A stretch of 46,065 nt of DNA from Bacteroidota bacterium (GCA_021796215.1 JAJYOK010000024.1:1-46065); one strand, 5' to 3'; shown: positions 8,430-17,728, numbered from the stretch's first letter. Program-made: numbers and translations. Notes: generated by a model from the sequence alone, not told the origin.

Positions 8430-8807
8430 AAGAGGCTGAATTCGGCGAAAGATTTAGACGTGTACAAAAAAGCGTATACCTTGGCAATGGAAATTTTCGA
8501 GGTCAGCAAAAAAATTTCCATCAGAAGAACGATATGCACTTACAGGACAAATTCGGCGCTCTTCGCGTTCTGTCTGTTTGAATCTTAGAGAAGCATGGGC
8601 AAAGAAAAGACACGAGGCACATTTTATAAGTAAATTGACCGATTGCGATGGCGAAAACAGCGAAACAGATTCTTCGCTTGACTTTGCAAAAGATTGTGAA
8701 TACATATCAAGCGAACAACACAAACGCTGACCTTGCAAAATAGAGAGATTGGCAAAATGCTTGGTTCTATGATTAGCAACCGGGAATCCTTTTTGATCAA
8801 GAGCTAA
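8430..8807 (+). pseudogene. Four-helix-bundle protein (23S rRNA intervening-sequence protein family), two frameshifts
   Basis: Not a complete ORF in any frame, but three successive frames give one recognisable protein. Its segments read KDLDVYKKAYTLAMEIFEVSKK, then KFPSEERYALTGQIRRSS through LDFAKDCEYISSEQHKR, then LTLQNREIGKMLGSMISN. This is the family often annotated 23S rRNA-intervening-sequence or S23-type four helix bundle protein. The first shift is at a run of seven A residues (8508-8514) and the second near 8720-8728. No good start codon or ribosome binding site is visible. Family identity is strong because the order and spacing of all helices are kept. The gene looks recently inactivated, or the shifts could be sequencing errors. 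Confidence 0.8.
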
Positions 8808-8810
8808 CAA

Positions 8811-8838
8811 TTGATATCTGACTTCTGATCTCTATATT
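8811..8838 (+). promoter_or_regulatory. Possible promoter upstream of yebC
   Basis: TTGATA (8811-8816) and TATATT (8833-8838) with a 16-bp spacer, about 60 bp before the yebC start. The surrounding sequence is AT-rich and low in complexity, so a chance match is quite possible. Confidence 0.35.
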
Positions 8839-8897
8839 CAGACTTTTAATTTCTATCTCAAAACTCGAAACACTAACCGTAATTACGGAGAACAACC

Positions 8898-9647
8898 ATG
8901 TCCGGCCATTCGAAATGGGCAACGATCAAACGAAAAAAAGCGGTGACCGATGCGCGCCGCGGAAAAATGTTCACACAAATCATCAAAGAGATTACCATCG
9001 CGGCAAAAATGGGAGGCGGTGATCTCGGCTCTAACCCGCGCCTTCGGCTCGCCGTTGATAAAGCAAAAGCGAATAACATGCCCGCCGATAATATCAAACG
9101 TGCAATCATGAAAGGCACCGGCGAGCTTCCCGGCGTTGCATACGAAGACGTGATGTACGAAGGATACGGACCCGGCGGCGTTGCACTGATCATCGAATCG
9201 GTGACTGACAACAAAAACCGCACGGTGTCGGAAATCCGGCATATCCTCGAACGCAGCGGCGGAAAATTCGGCGCCAGCGGCTCTGTTGCATGGATGTTCC
9301 ACAAAAAAGGAAGAATCCGCACACCCAAAGGTTCATTAAGTGAAGATGATATGCTTGGCATTATTCTTGACGCCGGCGCTGACGATCTGAAGTCCGATGG
9401 CGATTCGTTTGAAGTTATCACTTCACCGGAAACATTCGAGCCGGTAAAAAAAGCACTCGAGGCAAAGGGAATCAAAATTGAAGAAGCGGAACTCGAGCTT
9501 GTACCTGAAAACACGGTAAAAGTGGAAGGCGCCGATGCCGAAAAAGTTCTGAAGTTGATGGAAACGCTTGAAGAGCACGACGACACACAACACGTCTATG
9601 CCAACTTCGACATTGACGAAAAAGTTCTGGCAAACTTCGGCGGCTAA
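8898..9647 (+). CDS. yebC: YebC/PmpR/TACO1 family protein
   Basis: A 249-residue member of the conserved YebC family. It was long annotated as a transcriptional regulator; relatives, including mitochondrial TACO1, act in translation. The N-terminal signature MSGHSKWATIKRKKAVTDAR and the following KMFTQIIKEITIAAKMGG are canonical, and the three-domain length fits. A GGAG sits nine bases before the ATG. Its stop (TAA) directly abuts the ruvC ATG, the classic yebC-ruvC-ruvA order. Confidence 0.95.
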   Translation: MSGHSKWATIKRKKAVTDARRGKMFTQIIKEITIAAKMGGGDLGSNPRLRLAVDKAKANNMPADNIKRAIMKGTGELPGVAYEDVMYEGYGPGGVALIIESVTDNKNRTVSEIRHILERSGGKFGASGSVAWMFHKKGRIRTPKGSLSEDDMLGIILDAGADDLKSDGDSFEVITSPETFEPVKKALEAKGIKIEEAELELVPENTVKVEGADAEKVLKLMETLEEHDDTQHVYANFDIDEKVLANFGG

Positions 9648-10217
9648 ATGATCATTCTTGGCGTGGATCCGGGAACATTGCTGACGGGTTACGGTATCAT
9701 CGAACGGAACGGTGCGGCAACGCGCGTGCTCGCTTCCGGCGTCATCAAAAATCCGCCGGCACAGCTAATGCCGTTACGGCTGCGAAAAATTTATCTCGAA
9801 CTTTCCGCTCTCATCGAAAAATATCACCCCGATGAGTTTGCAATCGAAACGGCGTTCTACGGAAAAAATGCACAATCTGCTCTGAAGATCGGACAAGCGC
9901 GCGGCGTTTCCGTTCTCGCAGGCGTGAACTATGAGGTTCCGGTGACGGAATATTCGCCGCGTGAAGTAAAAAAAGCGGTGGTCGGCAACGGCGCCGCATC
10001 AAAAGATCAGGTGCAGTTTATGGTCGTGAAACTTCTGAAATTAAAATCAACACCGCGCTATCTCGATTCCTCCGACGCGCTCGCTGTCGCATTGTGCCAT
10101 TCGCACCGCATCGGCCAGCCGAGAACGGGTTTCAAAGACTGGAAATCGTATATTGAAGCACACCCGGAGCGAGTAGTGCATCCGTATACAAAAGCAGAGA
10201 GAAAAAAGGAAAGTTGA
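9648..10217 (+). CDS. ruvC: Holliday junction resolvase RuvC
   Basis: Endonuclease that resolves Holliday junctions made by RuvAB branch migration. Four acidic catalytic residues are visible: Asp7 in ILGVDPGTLLTGYG, the Glu in FAIETAFYGKN, and the two Asp of YLDSSDALAVALCH. At 189 residues it is slightly longer than the E. coli protein because of a basic C-terminal tail. Its ATG follows the yebC stop without a gap. About 110 bp of gene-free, T-rich DNA separates it from ruvA. Confidence 0.96.
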   Translation: MIILGVDPGTLLTGYGIIERNGAATRVLASGVIKNPPAQLMPLRLRKIYLELSALIEKYHPDEFAIETAFYGKNAQSALKIGQARGVSVLAGVNYEVPVTEYSPREVKKAVVGNGAASKDQVQFMVVKLLKLKSTPRYLDSSDALAVALCHSHRIGQPRTGFKDWKSYIEAHPERVVHPYTKAERKKES

Positions 10218-10326
10218 AACACGCCGTGCCGTTAGAAAGGATAAATGATGATGGATAAATTTCTTTCTCCTTTTTCCTTCATCCTTTTTCCTTTTGATGT
10301 TCTCATTTTTAATTTTTAATCTTAAA

Positions 10327-10929
10327 ATGATTTCGTTTCTCAAAGGCATTCTTTCCTCAAAATCCCCCACAGAAATTATTGTGGACGTGAACGGCGTTGG
10401 TTACGCCGTCAGCATAACAATCTCCGCATTCGAAAAACTTCCCGAAACCGGAAATGAGATTGTTGTATTGACGCATCTTCATATCCGGGAAGATGCGCAG
10501 CAGCTTTTCGGATTTCTTACAGAAACGGAGCGGGAAATATTTCGGCTGCTGATTTCTGTTTCGGGCATTGGACCTAAAATCGCGCAAGCAATTCTTTCCG
10601 GCTGTTCACCCGACGACCTGCGCACAATGATTATGCTGGGGAATGTCAACGGATTGGTTTCACTTCCCGGCATCGGTAGAAAAACCGCAGAGCGGCTCGT
10701 TGTTGAATTGCGCGACAAGATGGCAAAACTGAAAACCGAAATGACGGCACCGGGCGAATCGGAAACTCAAGCCGGAATCCGGTCGGAAGTCCTTCTCGCA
10801 TTGACTTCACTTGGATACAATCGCACAATCGCTGAAAAAGCAGTCCGCTCAGCATTACAGGAATTGAACGGCAAAGAGCCAACGCTTGAAGCGCTGCTCA
10901 AACAGGCGATCAAAGCAGCAGGAAAATAA
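10327..10929 (+). CDS. ruvA: Holliday junction branch-migration protein RuvA
   Basis: Tetrameric Holliday-junction-binding subunit of RuvAB. The 200 residues have the N-terminal OB domain (MISFLKGILSSKSPTEIIVD), tandem helix-hairpin-helix motifs (VSGIGPKIAQAILSG and LPGIGRKTAERLVVEL) and the C-terminal RuvB-interacting domain. The ATG at 10327 gives the canonical N-terminus, so an upstream in-frame extension to 10294 is discarded. No ruvB lies in the window. Confidence 0.95.
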   Translation: MISFLKGILSSKSPTEIIVDVNGVGYAVSITISAFEKLPETGNEIVVLTHLHIREDAQQLFGFLTETEREIFRLLISVSGIGPKIAQAILSGCSPDDLRTMIMLGNVNGLVSLPGIGRKTAERLVVELRDKMAKLKTEMTAPGESETQAGIRSEVLLALTSLGYNRTIAEKAVRSALQELNGKEPTLEALLKQAIKAAGK

Positions 10930-10977
10930 TTGCAGTAACCAGTATATCGCGATCAGTAATCAGAGAAAGCGGTTCAT

Positions 10978-11448
10978 ATGAAAACTCTGTCATTGTTCTT
11001 GACTCTCCCGATCCTTTTTCTTATTGCAGGCTGCAGCAAAACGTCGGTTGATACAATTGCCGAAAGCGACGCACTTCTTCAAACTGACATTCAATTTTCA
11101 AACGCTTCCGTTGCAAAAGGCGCAGCGGAAGCGTTCTATGAATTTATGGACGACAGTTCGGTATCCCTTTCTCCGAACAGCGATCCGCTCACCGGTAAGA
11201 ACAAGATTCATGAACGGATGTTGGGCGGAGGAAATGATTACACGCTTTCGTGGATGCCAAAGAAAGCCGAGGTTGCACATTCAGGCGACCTCGGTTATAC
11301 GTGGGGAACATATGAGCTTTCGTTCAAGTCAGAAAACGGAACGCCCCAAACGCGCCATGGAAAATATCTGAACATTTGGCGCAAGCAAGGCGACGGCTCA
11401 TGGAAATTGCTCGTTGACATTGGCAACCAAAGCACAGTAGAAAAATAA
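10978..11448 (+). CDS. Small NTF2-like (DUF4440/SnoaL-like) lipoprotein
   Basis: The 156-residue protein has a lipoprotein signal with lipobox LIAGC at about residues 15-19, so it should be anchored in the envelope. The rest (FSNASVAKGAAEAFYEFMDDSS through GDGSWKLLVDIGN) fits the cone-shaped NTF2-like fold often labelled DUF4440. That fold is used for small-molecule binding or as a bare scaffold, so no reaction can be assigned. It overlaps the next gene by one base (TAATG), suggesting co-translation with the acetyltransferase. Confidence 0.75.
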   Translation: MKTLSLFLTLPILFLIAGCSKTSVDTIAESDALLQTDIQFSNASVAKGAAEAFYEFMDDSSVSLSPNSDPLTGKNKIHERMLGGGNDYTLSWMPKKAEVAHSGDLGYTWGTYELSFKSENGTPQTRHGKYLNIWRKQGDGSWKLLVDIGNQSTVEK

Positions 11449-12026
11449 TGTCCGAACAAAAATTATCACCCATTCATCTTCTCTATCCTGACAACATCCC
11501 TGCCGAGTTGCGCACATTCGAAGAATCGGATGCGGAAGCACTTTTCGCACTGATCGAAAAGAACCGAAACAGTCTGCGAGAGTGGCTGCCGTGGGTTGAT
11601 CAAAATATTGCTGTCGGAGATTCAAAAAGATTCATCCAACACTGTGCTTCACAGTTCCAAAACGGAGACGGATTTCAGGCTGGAATTTGGTACAATCATG
11701 AACTTGCCGGTGTTATCGGTTATCATCCGATTGACTGGCTCAATCTCAGTACGATGCTCGGCTACTGGCTTGGTGAAGAATTTCGGGGAAAAGGATTGGT
11801 CACCGAAGCGGTACGAATGCTGATAAGCTATGCCTTCGCGCATTATCAGCTTCATCGTGTTGAGATCAAATGCGCAACCGGAAATTATAAAAGCATTGCC
11901 ATTCCACGACGGCTCGGATTTACCGAAGAAGGAGTCCTGCGCGAAGCGGAGCGATTCAGCGACCATTATGTGGACTTGATCGTGTTCAGTGTGTTGGAAA
12001 AAGAATGGGTAAGAAAAGTCCGCTAG
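11448..12026 (+). CDS. GNAT acetyltransferase of the RimJ/RimL type
   Basis: Predicted acetyl-CoA-dependent N-acetyltransferase of 192 residues. The N-terminal LRTFEESDAEALFALIEKNR and the middle GYWLGEEFRGKGLVTEAVRML carry the family signature, including the pyrophosphate-binding RGKG turn. The C-terminal VEIKCATGNYKSIAIPRRLGFTEEGVLREAE is typical of RimL-like enzymes that modify ribosomal proteins or small substrates. The usual N-S-A/R-A triplet reads NYKSIAI. The substrate is unknown. The next gene is convergent, with stop codons about 2 bp apart. Confidence 0.85.
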   Translation: MSEQKLSPIHLLYPDNIPAELRTFEESDAEALFALIEKNRNSLREWLPWVDQNIAVGDSKRFIQHCASQFQNGDGFQAGIWYNHELAGVIGYHPIDWLNLSTMLGYWLGEEFRGKGLVTEAVRMLISYAFAHYQLHRVEIKCATGNYKSIAIPRRLGFTEEGVLREAERFSDHYVDLIVFSVLEKEWVRKVR

Positions 12027-12028
12027 CT

Positions 12029-13288
12029 TCACTTCGGTACAACATCGAAGCGCTCTGTCTTCACCCATGTGCGGCTTTCCTTCGCAATAATATCTGCCCA
12101 TAACGCACGGCCTACAACGTAAATCCACAACTGACAGTACGTGATGTACATGAGAATCATCAGCAGAAAATTCCCCGGCGTATCTTCCCGGTCATACGAG
12201 AGGACGAGAAAAATTTCAAGCAGAAACAATGCAACGGCGAGAATCCACACCGCCGTATACGGACCCGGAAGAAGGATGACAATCACGTTCGTTACGCCCA
12301 AAATGAAAAAAATGTCTGACGCGACAATCGCGACTAAAAAAATGTAGTAGAGTGACAAGAGATAAAAGATTTCGAAACCGAGAAATTTATTTTTGAAGCG
12401 CGGAATCTCCTTCACAAATTTCGAGACGACATAATTATTGCCCCGCACCCATCGTGTGCGCTGGCGAATCCACACTTTCCACGTCTCCGGTTCCTGTTCG
12501 TACGTAACGGCGTACGGAATATACTTTACGCGGAAATTTTCCATGTAAATCCGCACCGTCAACTCGGAATCCTCGGTAATTGCCTCTTCGTCCCACCCCC
12601 CCAATTTTGTCAGAAGGCTGCGCCGGATGACGAAATTCGTTCCCGGAATTGTCGAAACTTTGAACAGCTTCCACCGCCCTGCTTGCAAAATTGATTGGAA
12701 GCTGAGGGTTTCAATATTGATGAAGCGCGTCAGCAAGTTGCGCGCTTTATTCACCGTGCGGAATTTCCCGAGCACCGCGCCTAATTCTGGATGAAGCAAA
12801 AGCTGTGCGACAAGATATTTCAGTGAAGAACGATCCGGCGTGTTGTCGGCATCGTACACGGCAATAATTTCCGACGATGTTTTTCCAACGCCGATATTGA
12901 GCGCGCGCGATTTCCCCTTTCCTCCTTCGCCCGGCGGGATTGTCAGCAGCCGGACATTCGGGTGCTGTTTCGTGTACCGGGAAACAATTTCCGCCGTTGT
13001 ATCTTTCGAGCCGTCATTGATGACGACGATCTCCAATTTTTCTTCCGGATAATCGAGTGCCGTCATCGCTTCAATCGTCCGGCCGATCACCTTTTCTTCA
13101 TTATGCGCCGGAATCAAAAGGGACACGGTAGGCAAATCAAACCGAATGGCATCAACTTGCTTTTGTTCTTTTGCCGATGCTGTGTAATGCGCGTACCCGG
13201 CAATCGTGAGAACAAGCTGGTACGCGATCATGAACCAAATGAGAATAACAGCAATCAGGAAAAAAACCTGAAGAATGAGTTCGAGCAT
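12029..13288 (-). CDS. Membrane family 2 glycosyltransferase (processive, PgaC/NodC-like)
   Basis: Inner-membrane polysaccharide synthase of 419 residues. An N-terminal membrane helix (about residues 5-30) precedes the cytosolic GT-A domain with PTVSLLIPAHNEE, VINDGSKD, DADNTPD (the DxD-type nucleotide-sugar site), the EDSELTVRI base region and QRTRW, the QxxRW signature of processive beta-glycosyltransferases. Four or so C-terminal spans follow. The ATG at 13288 is chosen; the upstream in-frame extension overlaps the preceding gene. It starts 5 bp after that deacetylase/hydrolase gene, pointing to one exopolysaccharide unit. The sugar cannot be read from sequence. Confidence 0.88.
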   Translation of the reverse strand: MLELILQVFFLIAVILIWFMIAYQLVLTIAGYAHYTASAKEQKQVDAIRFDLPTVSLLIPAHNEEKVIGRTIEAMTALDYPEEKLEIVVINDGSKDTTAEIVSRYTKQHPNVRLLTIPPGEGGKGKSRALNIGVGKTSSEIIAVYDADNTPDRSSLKYLVAQLLLHPELGAVLGKFRTVNKARNLLTRFINIETLSFQSILQAGRWKLFKVSTIPGTNFVIRRSLLTKLGGWDEEAITEDSELTVRIYMENFRVKYIPYAVTYEQEPETWKVWIRQRTRWVRGNNYVVSKFVKEIPRFKNKFLGFEIFYLLSLYYIFLVAIVASDIFFILGVTNVIVILLPGPYTAVWILAVALFLLEIFLVLSYDREDTPGNFLLMILMYITYCQLWIYVVGRALWADIIAKESRTWVKTERFDVVPK

Positions 13289-13293
13289 TTCGC

Positions 13294-16200
13294 TTATCCT
13301 AACCTGTTCCGTTTTATTCGAACCAACACATAAAAGAAGACAAGTGCGCCGCCGGCAAAAACTCCGAAGAGCACGATGATGGAACTCGACCACAGGCTCG
13401 TCAAATCAACGCCATACGAAACGCCGCTTTCTGCAACAATCAACGCCTGATGTTCCCCCGGCGGCAAGATAACGCCGTAGCGCCCAAAACCTTTCAACGG
13501 AGTAAAAGCATATTCATTTCCATCAATAAAAACTGCGTACGGAGAACGGTTGAGTGTTACGGCACAACGCGTCGCGCTTTCGTACGTGAACTGCACACTA
13601 CGCTGCGAACTCGATAACTCAAGCAGCCGCCCCGTAATAGAAAGCAGCCGCGCGCCGATGGAATTATCTGTGAAAGGCGCCGATTGATTTTGTTTCACTT
13701 GAATTGTGTGCTCGCCGGCGGGAATGAGAAATTTCCCTCCTCCGGTCGTAAGCACCTCGCTGCTGTCAACAGAAATGCGCTCGATCTTTGAATCAAGATT
13801 CAACGTCGCGCCGTCCGGCGAATTGATTTCCCACCCTCCGGGAATTTGTGTGATATCGGTATGAACCGCAAGCGCGTACGGAAAGAAACGCAAATCCTGC
13901 GGCAATACGCTCGATTCAGAATAGATCGTCACACCCGACGATGCGGCAGCGGCGAAATGTACAATGGTATAACTTTCGATTCCTGTTTGAATGGCCGTCG
14001 GAAATATTGTCAGGCGATTTTCATTACGGAACGAAAGAATATTCAAATCGAGTTTTACCGGCATCGCCGTGCCAAGCAGTTCGTGATACTGTTTGCCAAT
14101 TGCGGTGTATCGCCGCGGAGTTGTTGACCACCGCGATTCCGGGTCTTCAACCTGAAGCGTAAAATTATATTTACTGCGAAGCGCGGCAATGCGCCGGATA
14201 TCAATGCCGTGATATGCGCGCAGCTCCGGCGAGCCGATATTATCCATCGCCGTAACGATAATGGAAAAACCCGGTTTCGTTCTCTGAACATCGGATGCCA
14301 TTCCAAGAAAGACATCGTGCAAATGCGTCACCCAGTCGGTGCGGAAATTTTCAAACTTGTGCAAGGAGGAATCATTCGTTTGCCAGTAGTACTGTGAACC
14401 GGGATGAAAAATTTCGACCGGATCAAATCCATACTTCCGCTGAAATAATGTTCTTGCTGAATGATGGAACGGTGCGAAGAACTGCGGATCCTGCACGCCG
14501 CGTCCCGCTTCAAAATATAATTCTGCGATATTGATTCCATCCCAATCGTCCTGCGTCAGCAGCGAACGATATTGATCGAGAGCTGCTTTTAATGCAACAG
14601 AATCCGTGAGCGCAACGGGATACCGCCACGAAGCACCAACAAGATCGTCTCCCTTGTAATTCTTTTCCCGAAGCTCGGGGTGTTGATCCCAAAACATCTT
14701 GCTGATCTGCGGCGGCTCAATCCACAAATACACAAGAATGCCATTGGCGTGGCACAAGCGAATCAGCTTTGCATAATCGTACGTCCATTTCGGATATTCG
14801 TGCCAGCCTGCTACATCAATCACCCGCACGCCGTGGTCTGCCCACTGCTGAACGAGCGGCTCAATGCTCATCGTGCGGCGGTCGCCCGGCTCAAAATACA
14901 ACTCAAGCGCGTCGCGGCGCACGAGCGGATGCAAGCCGAATATTCTCCGCACATGTTCCAGCAAATACGGAAAACGGCTGTACCCTAAATCGCTGACAGG
15001 ATCGAAACGGGCTCCGAGAAAAATGAATCTTCCTTTTCCGTATTTTCGCGCGAAGGCAACCGGAGCGTCCGTTTTATCGTCGAGACACAGTACTTCATCG
15101 CTCACATCAACATCGAAGCGGAAAATATTCTCCGGACGGTTCCAGCTGATCAATTCCTCCGGATATTCTTTATCGCGGATATGTTCGACTTTCAAAAATG
15201 AATTGGAAAATTTAACGCCAAACTCTGACGCAAGATCATTTTTCCCGTCGGTGATTACCGAACCGCCCTTGCTCATAAAATTCGTGATGGTTTGAAAATC
15301 GGAATCTCTGAGAAAATCTACCGCAGCGTACGGAACGATCAAAAGATTGTACGGCGAAAGATCAAGCGCGTTTCCCGCAGTTAATGTGTCAAGCTGAATA
15401 TGAATCACGCCAAATGCATTGAGAAAGCTTGCCTGATCGTTCTTGACGCCGCCTGTCGCTTTCGGTGTGAGCAGCAGCAATCCGTGCGCCGCCTCGGATT
15501 TTTCCTGCGGAAGAAAAATCTTTTCACTCAGTTTTTGAGCGCTGAATTTCACATTTTGCCAGAATGTGAGTTCCTGTTCTTTGTATTCTGTCGGCTCAGC
15601 GACATAGATCCAGCCGGGGTCAAGCGTTGGTGTTCGCTCAATTTTTCCCCTCATGCGCTGCGGAGAAATATCACTGCGCTCTACTTTCCCTTCAGGGTCA
15701 ACATACATTTCTTTCAAGAATTGATCTTCAAGCGAAACGCTGTATACTCCTTCGCCGGAAGCAATGACTTGATCCTTCAAGTGAACTTCGTTGTTCTGAT
15801 TCTTCAAATCAATGAACGTATACCCTTCCGCTTTGATGCCTTCGACCAGCCTCTGCAAAAGATCAATCGGCAGGAACGGATGAAAAAATGCCGCTGCAAA
15901 GCCGTCGCGCACCGCAAGATTCGCCTTTGCAAATGCGATGAGCTGATCAACAGATGCTTCCATTTTTGTTTCGCTGCTGTCGAGCGGAACATATCCTAAA
16001 TTTTCAGGATAGATTTTTTGCCCGTAAAGATCTTTGTTGATGATATACGGGAAGTACTGGGAATAATCCAGATCGTCAATTGCGAGGCGCTGTTCCATCG
16101 CTGAAGAAAAAATTCCCGCGATGGCAGAATAATCAATTTGTGATGCGCCGTAATGCGGCGTTTCCCAAATCAGAGGGAAAATATTATTCTTCAGACATTC

Positions 16201-17235
16201 CTCGATGCCGGTCCGGATTTTTTTCTCGACAAACTGTTTTGAATCATTCTTGATCGGCTTGTTCAGATTTTCGTCCCAAAACTCATAATCAGTTGTCGAA
16301 ACACCGTGGTACTGATGCGTTACACCGTGCATCACAATTGTTCCGCCGTGCTCGACCATGTAATGAATGGCGTCTACAAAATCCGGCTTCTCCGACATGC
16401 TGACGCGAATGCCAGCGCCGGGATCAACATAGAACGGAACAAGAGAAACCAAAAACGGAACATCTTCGGAAGAAAGCAGATCGGCGATATCGCGCAGCTG
16501 CGACGGATCAGAGAACGGATTGACGTCTTCAATACGAATGAGCGCGGAATGGCTTTCAGGATGATCTTCCCCCAAAATATCGTGCAGCATATCGGCAAAC
16601 AAAAGGTAGCGGTCGTTTTCCGTTGCAGAGGCAAACGGCGAATCGCCGAAGTAGTAGAAATTTCCGCTCCGCACGGCGTACGGCGATTGTTTCGTACCGT
16701 GTGCCGCCGTTGCAATCGCCAGCACCGAACACCGGCTTGCATCGGTCACTTTTATGATATTGAGATTCGGTTCCGTTTTTGTAAAGCTGTAACCGTTAGC
16801 GCGCACGTTGTCAAAATCCGAGACCGTATCGAATGATACAAAACGGAATCCGTACCGCTTTGGCAAATCATACGAGCGGGCGTAGGCATCAAGACCGGTA
16901 TTTAACCAAATGACCGTGTGCTTCGTTTTGAAAATATCGGCGAGAAGAGATTGAGGAACGGCAGGCGTTTTAGTGAAGCCGATATAAAACGTGAAATCAA
17001 AATTTTCAAGCTGAGAAGATTTGTACTCCGCTGATGCCTGAATTGTGACGTCGGTATTAAAATGTCCGAGAAGTTCGCCTAACTGACGGGCATCGCCGCG
17101 TCCATAGTTTGTCGGGACATTGCTTCCTTCGTAGATCACAAGAATTTTCTTCAACGGATAACTACTTTGGGATTGCTGTCCGAACAGATGTTGAACACTG
17201 CAAAAGACAAAAAAGAGAAAGATGAGGCGTTTCAT
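13294..17235 (-). CDS. Large secreted DUF2334 deacetylase-like / glycoside-hydrolase-like envelope protein
   Basis: The 1313-residue protein has a signal peptide (1-20). A Rossmann-like amidotransferase-fold domain (about 27-225) comes next, then a DUF2334 polysaccharide-deacetylase-like domain (about 230-480) with RIEDV (E236, D237), MHGVTHQYH (H303, H307), WETPHYG and FFHPFLP. A second amidotransferase-like region (about 585-765) is followed by a TIM-barrel glycoside-hydrolase-like region (about 775-1090) with VYLWIEPP and WDGINIAELYFE (E905). A beta-rich tail and one membrane helix (about 1285-1305) before RIKRNR end the protein. The active domains should face the periplasm. Directly coupled to a processive GT2, it plausibly deacetylates and trims the nascent polymer, by analogy with PgaB or PelA. 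Domain boundaries are approximate and the function is inferred. Confidence 0.75.
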   Translation of the reverse strand: MKRLIFLFFVFCSVQHLFGQQSQSSYPLKKILVIYEGSNVPTNYGRGDARQLGELLGHFNTDVTIQASAEYKSSQLENFDFTFYIGFTKTPAVPQSLLADIFKTKHTVIWLNTGLDAYARSYDLPKRYGFRFVSFDTVSDFDNVRANGYSFTKTEPNLNIIKVTDASRCSVLAIATAAHGTKQSPYAVRSGNFYYFGDSPFASATENDRYLLFADMLHDILGEDHPESHSALIRIEDVNPFSDPSQLRDIADLLSSEDVPFLVSLVPFYVDPGAGIRVSMSEKPDFVDAIHYMVEHGGTIVMHGVTHQYHGVSTTDYEFWDENLNKPIKNDSKQFVEKKIRTGIEECLKNNIFPLIWETPHYGASQIDYSAIAGIFSSAMEQRLAIDDLDYSQYFPYIINKDLYGQKIYPENLGYVPLDSSETKMEASVDQLIAFAKANLAVRDGFAAAFFHPFLPIDLLQRLVEGIKAEGYTFIDLKNQNNEVHLKDQVIASGEGVYSVSLEDQFLKEMYVDPEGKVERSDISPQRMRGKIERTPTLDPGWIYVAEPTEYKEQELTFWQNVKFSAQKLSEKIFLPQEKSEAAHGLLLLTPKATGGVKNDQASFLNAFGVIHIQLDTLTAGNALDLSPYNLLIVPYAAVDFLRDSDFQTITNFMSKGGSVITDGKNDLASEFGVKFSNSFLKVEHIRDKEYPEELISWNRPENIFRFDVDVSDEVLCLDDKTDAPVAFARKYGKGRFIFLGARFDPVSDLGYSRFPYLLEHVRRIFGLHPLVRRDALELYFEPGDRRTMSIEPLVQQWADHGVRVIDVAGWHEYPKWTYDYAKLIRLCHANGILVYLWIEPPQISKMFWDQHPELREKNYKGDDLVGASWRYPVALTDSVALKAALDQYRSLLTQDDWDGINIAELYFEAGRGVQDPQFFAPFHHSARTLFQRKYGFDPVEIFHPGSQYYWQTNDSSLHKFENFRTDWVTHLHDVFLGMASDVQRTKPGFSIIVTAMDNIGSPELRAYHGIDIRRIAALRSKYNFTLQVEDPESRWSTTPRRYTAIGKQYHELLGTAMPVKLDLNILSFRNENRLTIFPTAIQTGIESYTIVHFAAAASSGVTIYSESSVLPQDLRFFPYALAVHTDITQIPGGWEINSPDGATLNLDSKIERISVDSSEVLTTGGGKFLIPAGEHTIQVKQNQSAPFTDNSIGARLLSITGRLLELSSSQRSVQFTYESATRCAVTLNRSPYAVFIDGNEYAFTPLKGFGRYGVILPPGEHQALIVAESGVSYGVDLTSLWSSSIIVLFGVFAGGALVFFYVLVRIKRNRLG

Positions 17236-17400
17236 TAAGTTCCACGTTCAGGTTGACCGCTTGCAAAGTACCAAAACTTTGTCCGCGAATCAAGAATTTT
17301 CGGTTACGCCGTCCACTCTCCCCTCATCATATCTACCTAAATAGAAACAACAGTTTCCTCAACACTTCGGTGTAATTTGAAAAATGGGCTGAATTACCGA

Positions 17401-17430
17401 TTGATACCAACAGTCAATGCTTTTTATATT
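17401..17430 (+). promoter_or_regulatory. Possible promoter of the small membrane protein gene
   Basis: TTGATA (17401-17406) and TATATT (17425-17430) with an 18-bp spacer, about 80 bp upstream of the small ORF at 17510. The stretch 17236-17400 upstream shows no gene or structured RNA that I can support. Confidence 0.4.
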
Positions 17431-17509
17431 GATACAGATTTCGGAATAGAGGAGATATATACCGATGGGGGGAAATCTTTTTACATGCAGGTAAAGGTGA
17501 TAATAAGCC

Positions 17510-17728
17510 ATGTTTAATATCTTGATTGGAGCAGGAGTATATCTCGTCATTCTGTACTTCGCCGTTAGATTTTTTCAAACGGTGCATGGCTGGGATGAGC
17601 AAATGGCAGGGTTGATTGCAAAGAAAGAACAGTTTTCCCGGCATGAAGGAACAGGACACCGCAAGCAAAAACATACGTACCATCGCACCACACAGGCGCG
17701 CCGCCGCACAGCAGCGACGGCACACTAA
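17510..17728 (+). CDS. Small single-span membrane protein, unknown function
   Basis: A 72-residue ORF that I do not recognise. Residues about 4-23 (ILIGAGVYLVILYFAVRFF) form one membrane helix. A short charged segment and a very basic His/Arg/Thr-rich tail (HRKQKHTYHRTTQARRRTAATAH) follow. AAAGGTGA lies eight bases before the ATG, a promoter-like pair is upstream and a terminator is downstream (17841-17870), which together support a real monocistronic gene. The basic tail would lie in the cytoplasm by the positive-inside rule. Confidence 0.5.
   Translation: MFNILIGAGVYLVILYFAVRFFQTVHGWDEQMAGLIAKKEQFSRHEGTGHRKQKHTYHRTTQARRRTAATAH

Noticed and set aside
8454-8810. 118-codon minus-strand ORF
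   Set aside because: Antisense shadow of the frameshifted four-helix-bundle gene, whose family sequence is on the plus strand.
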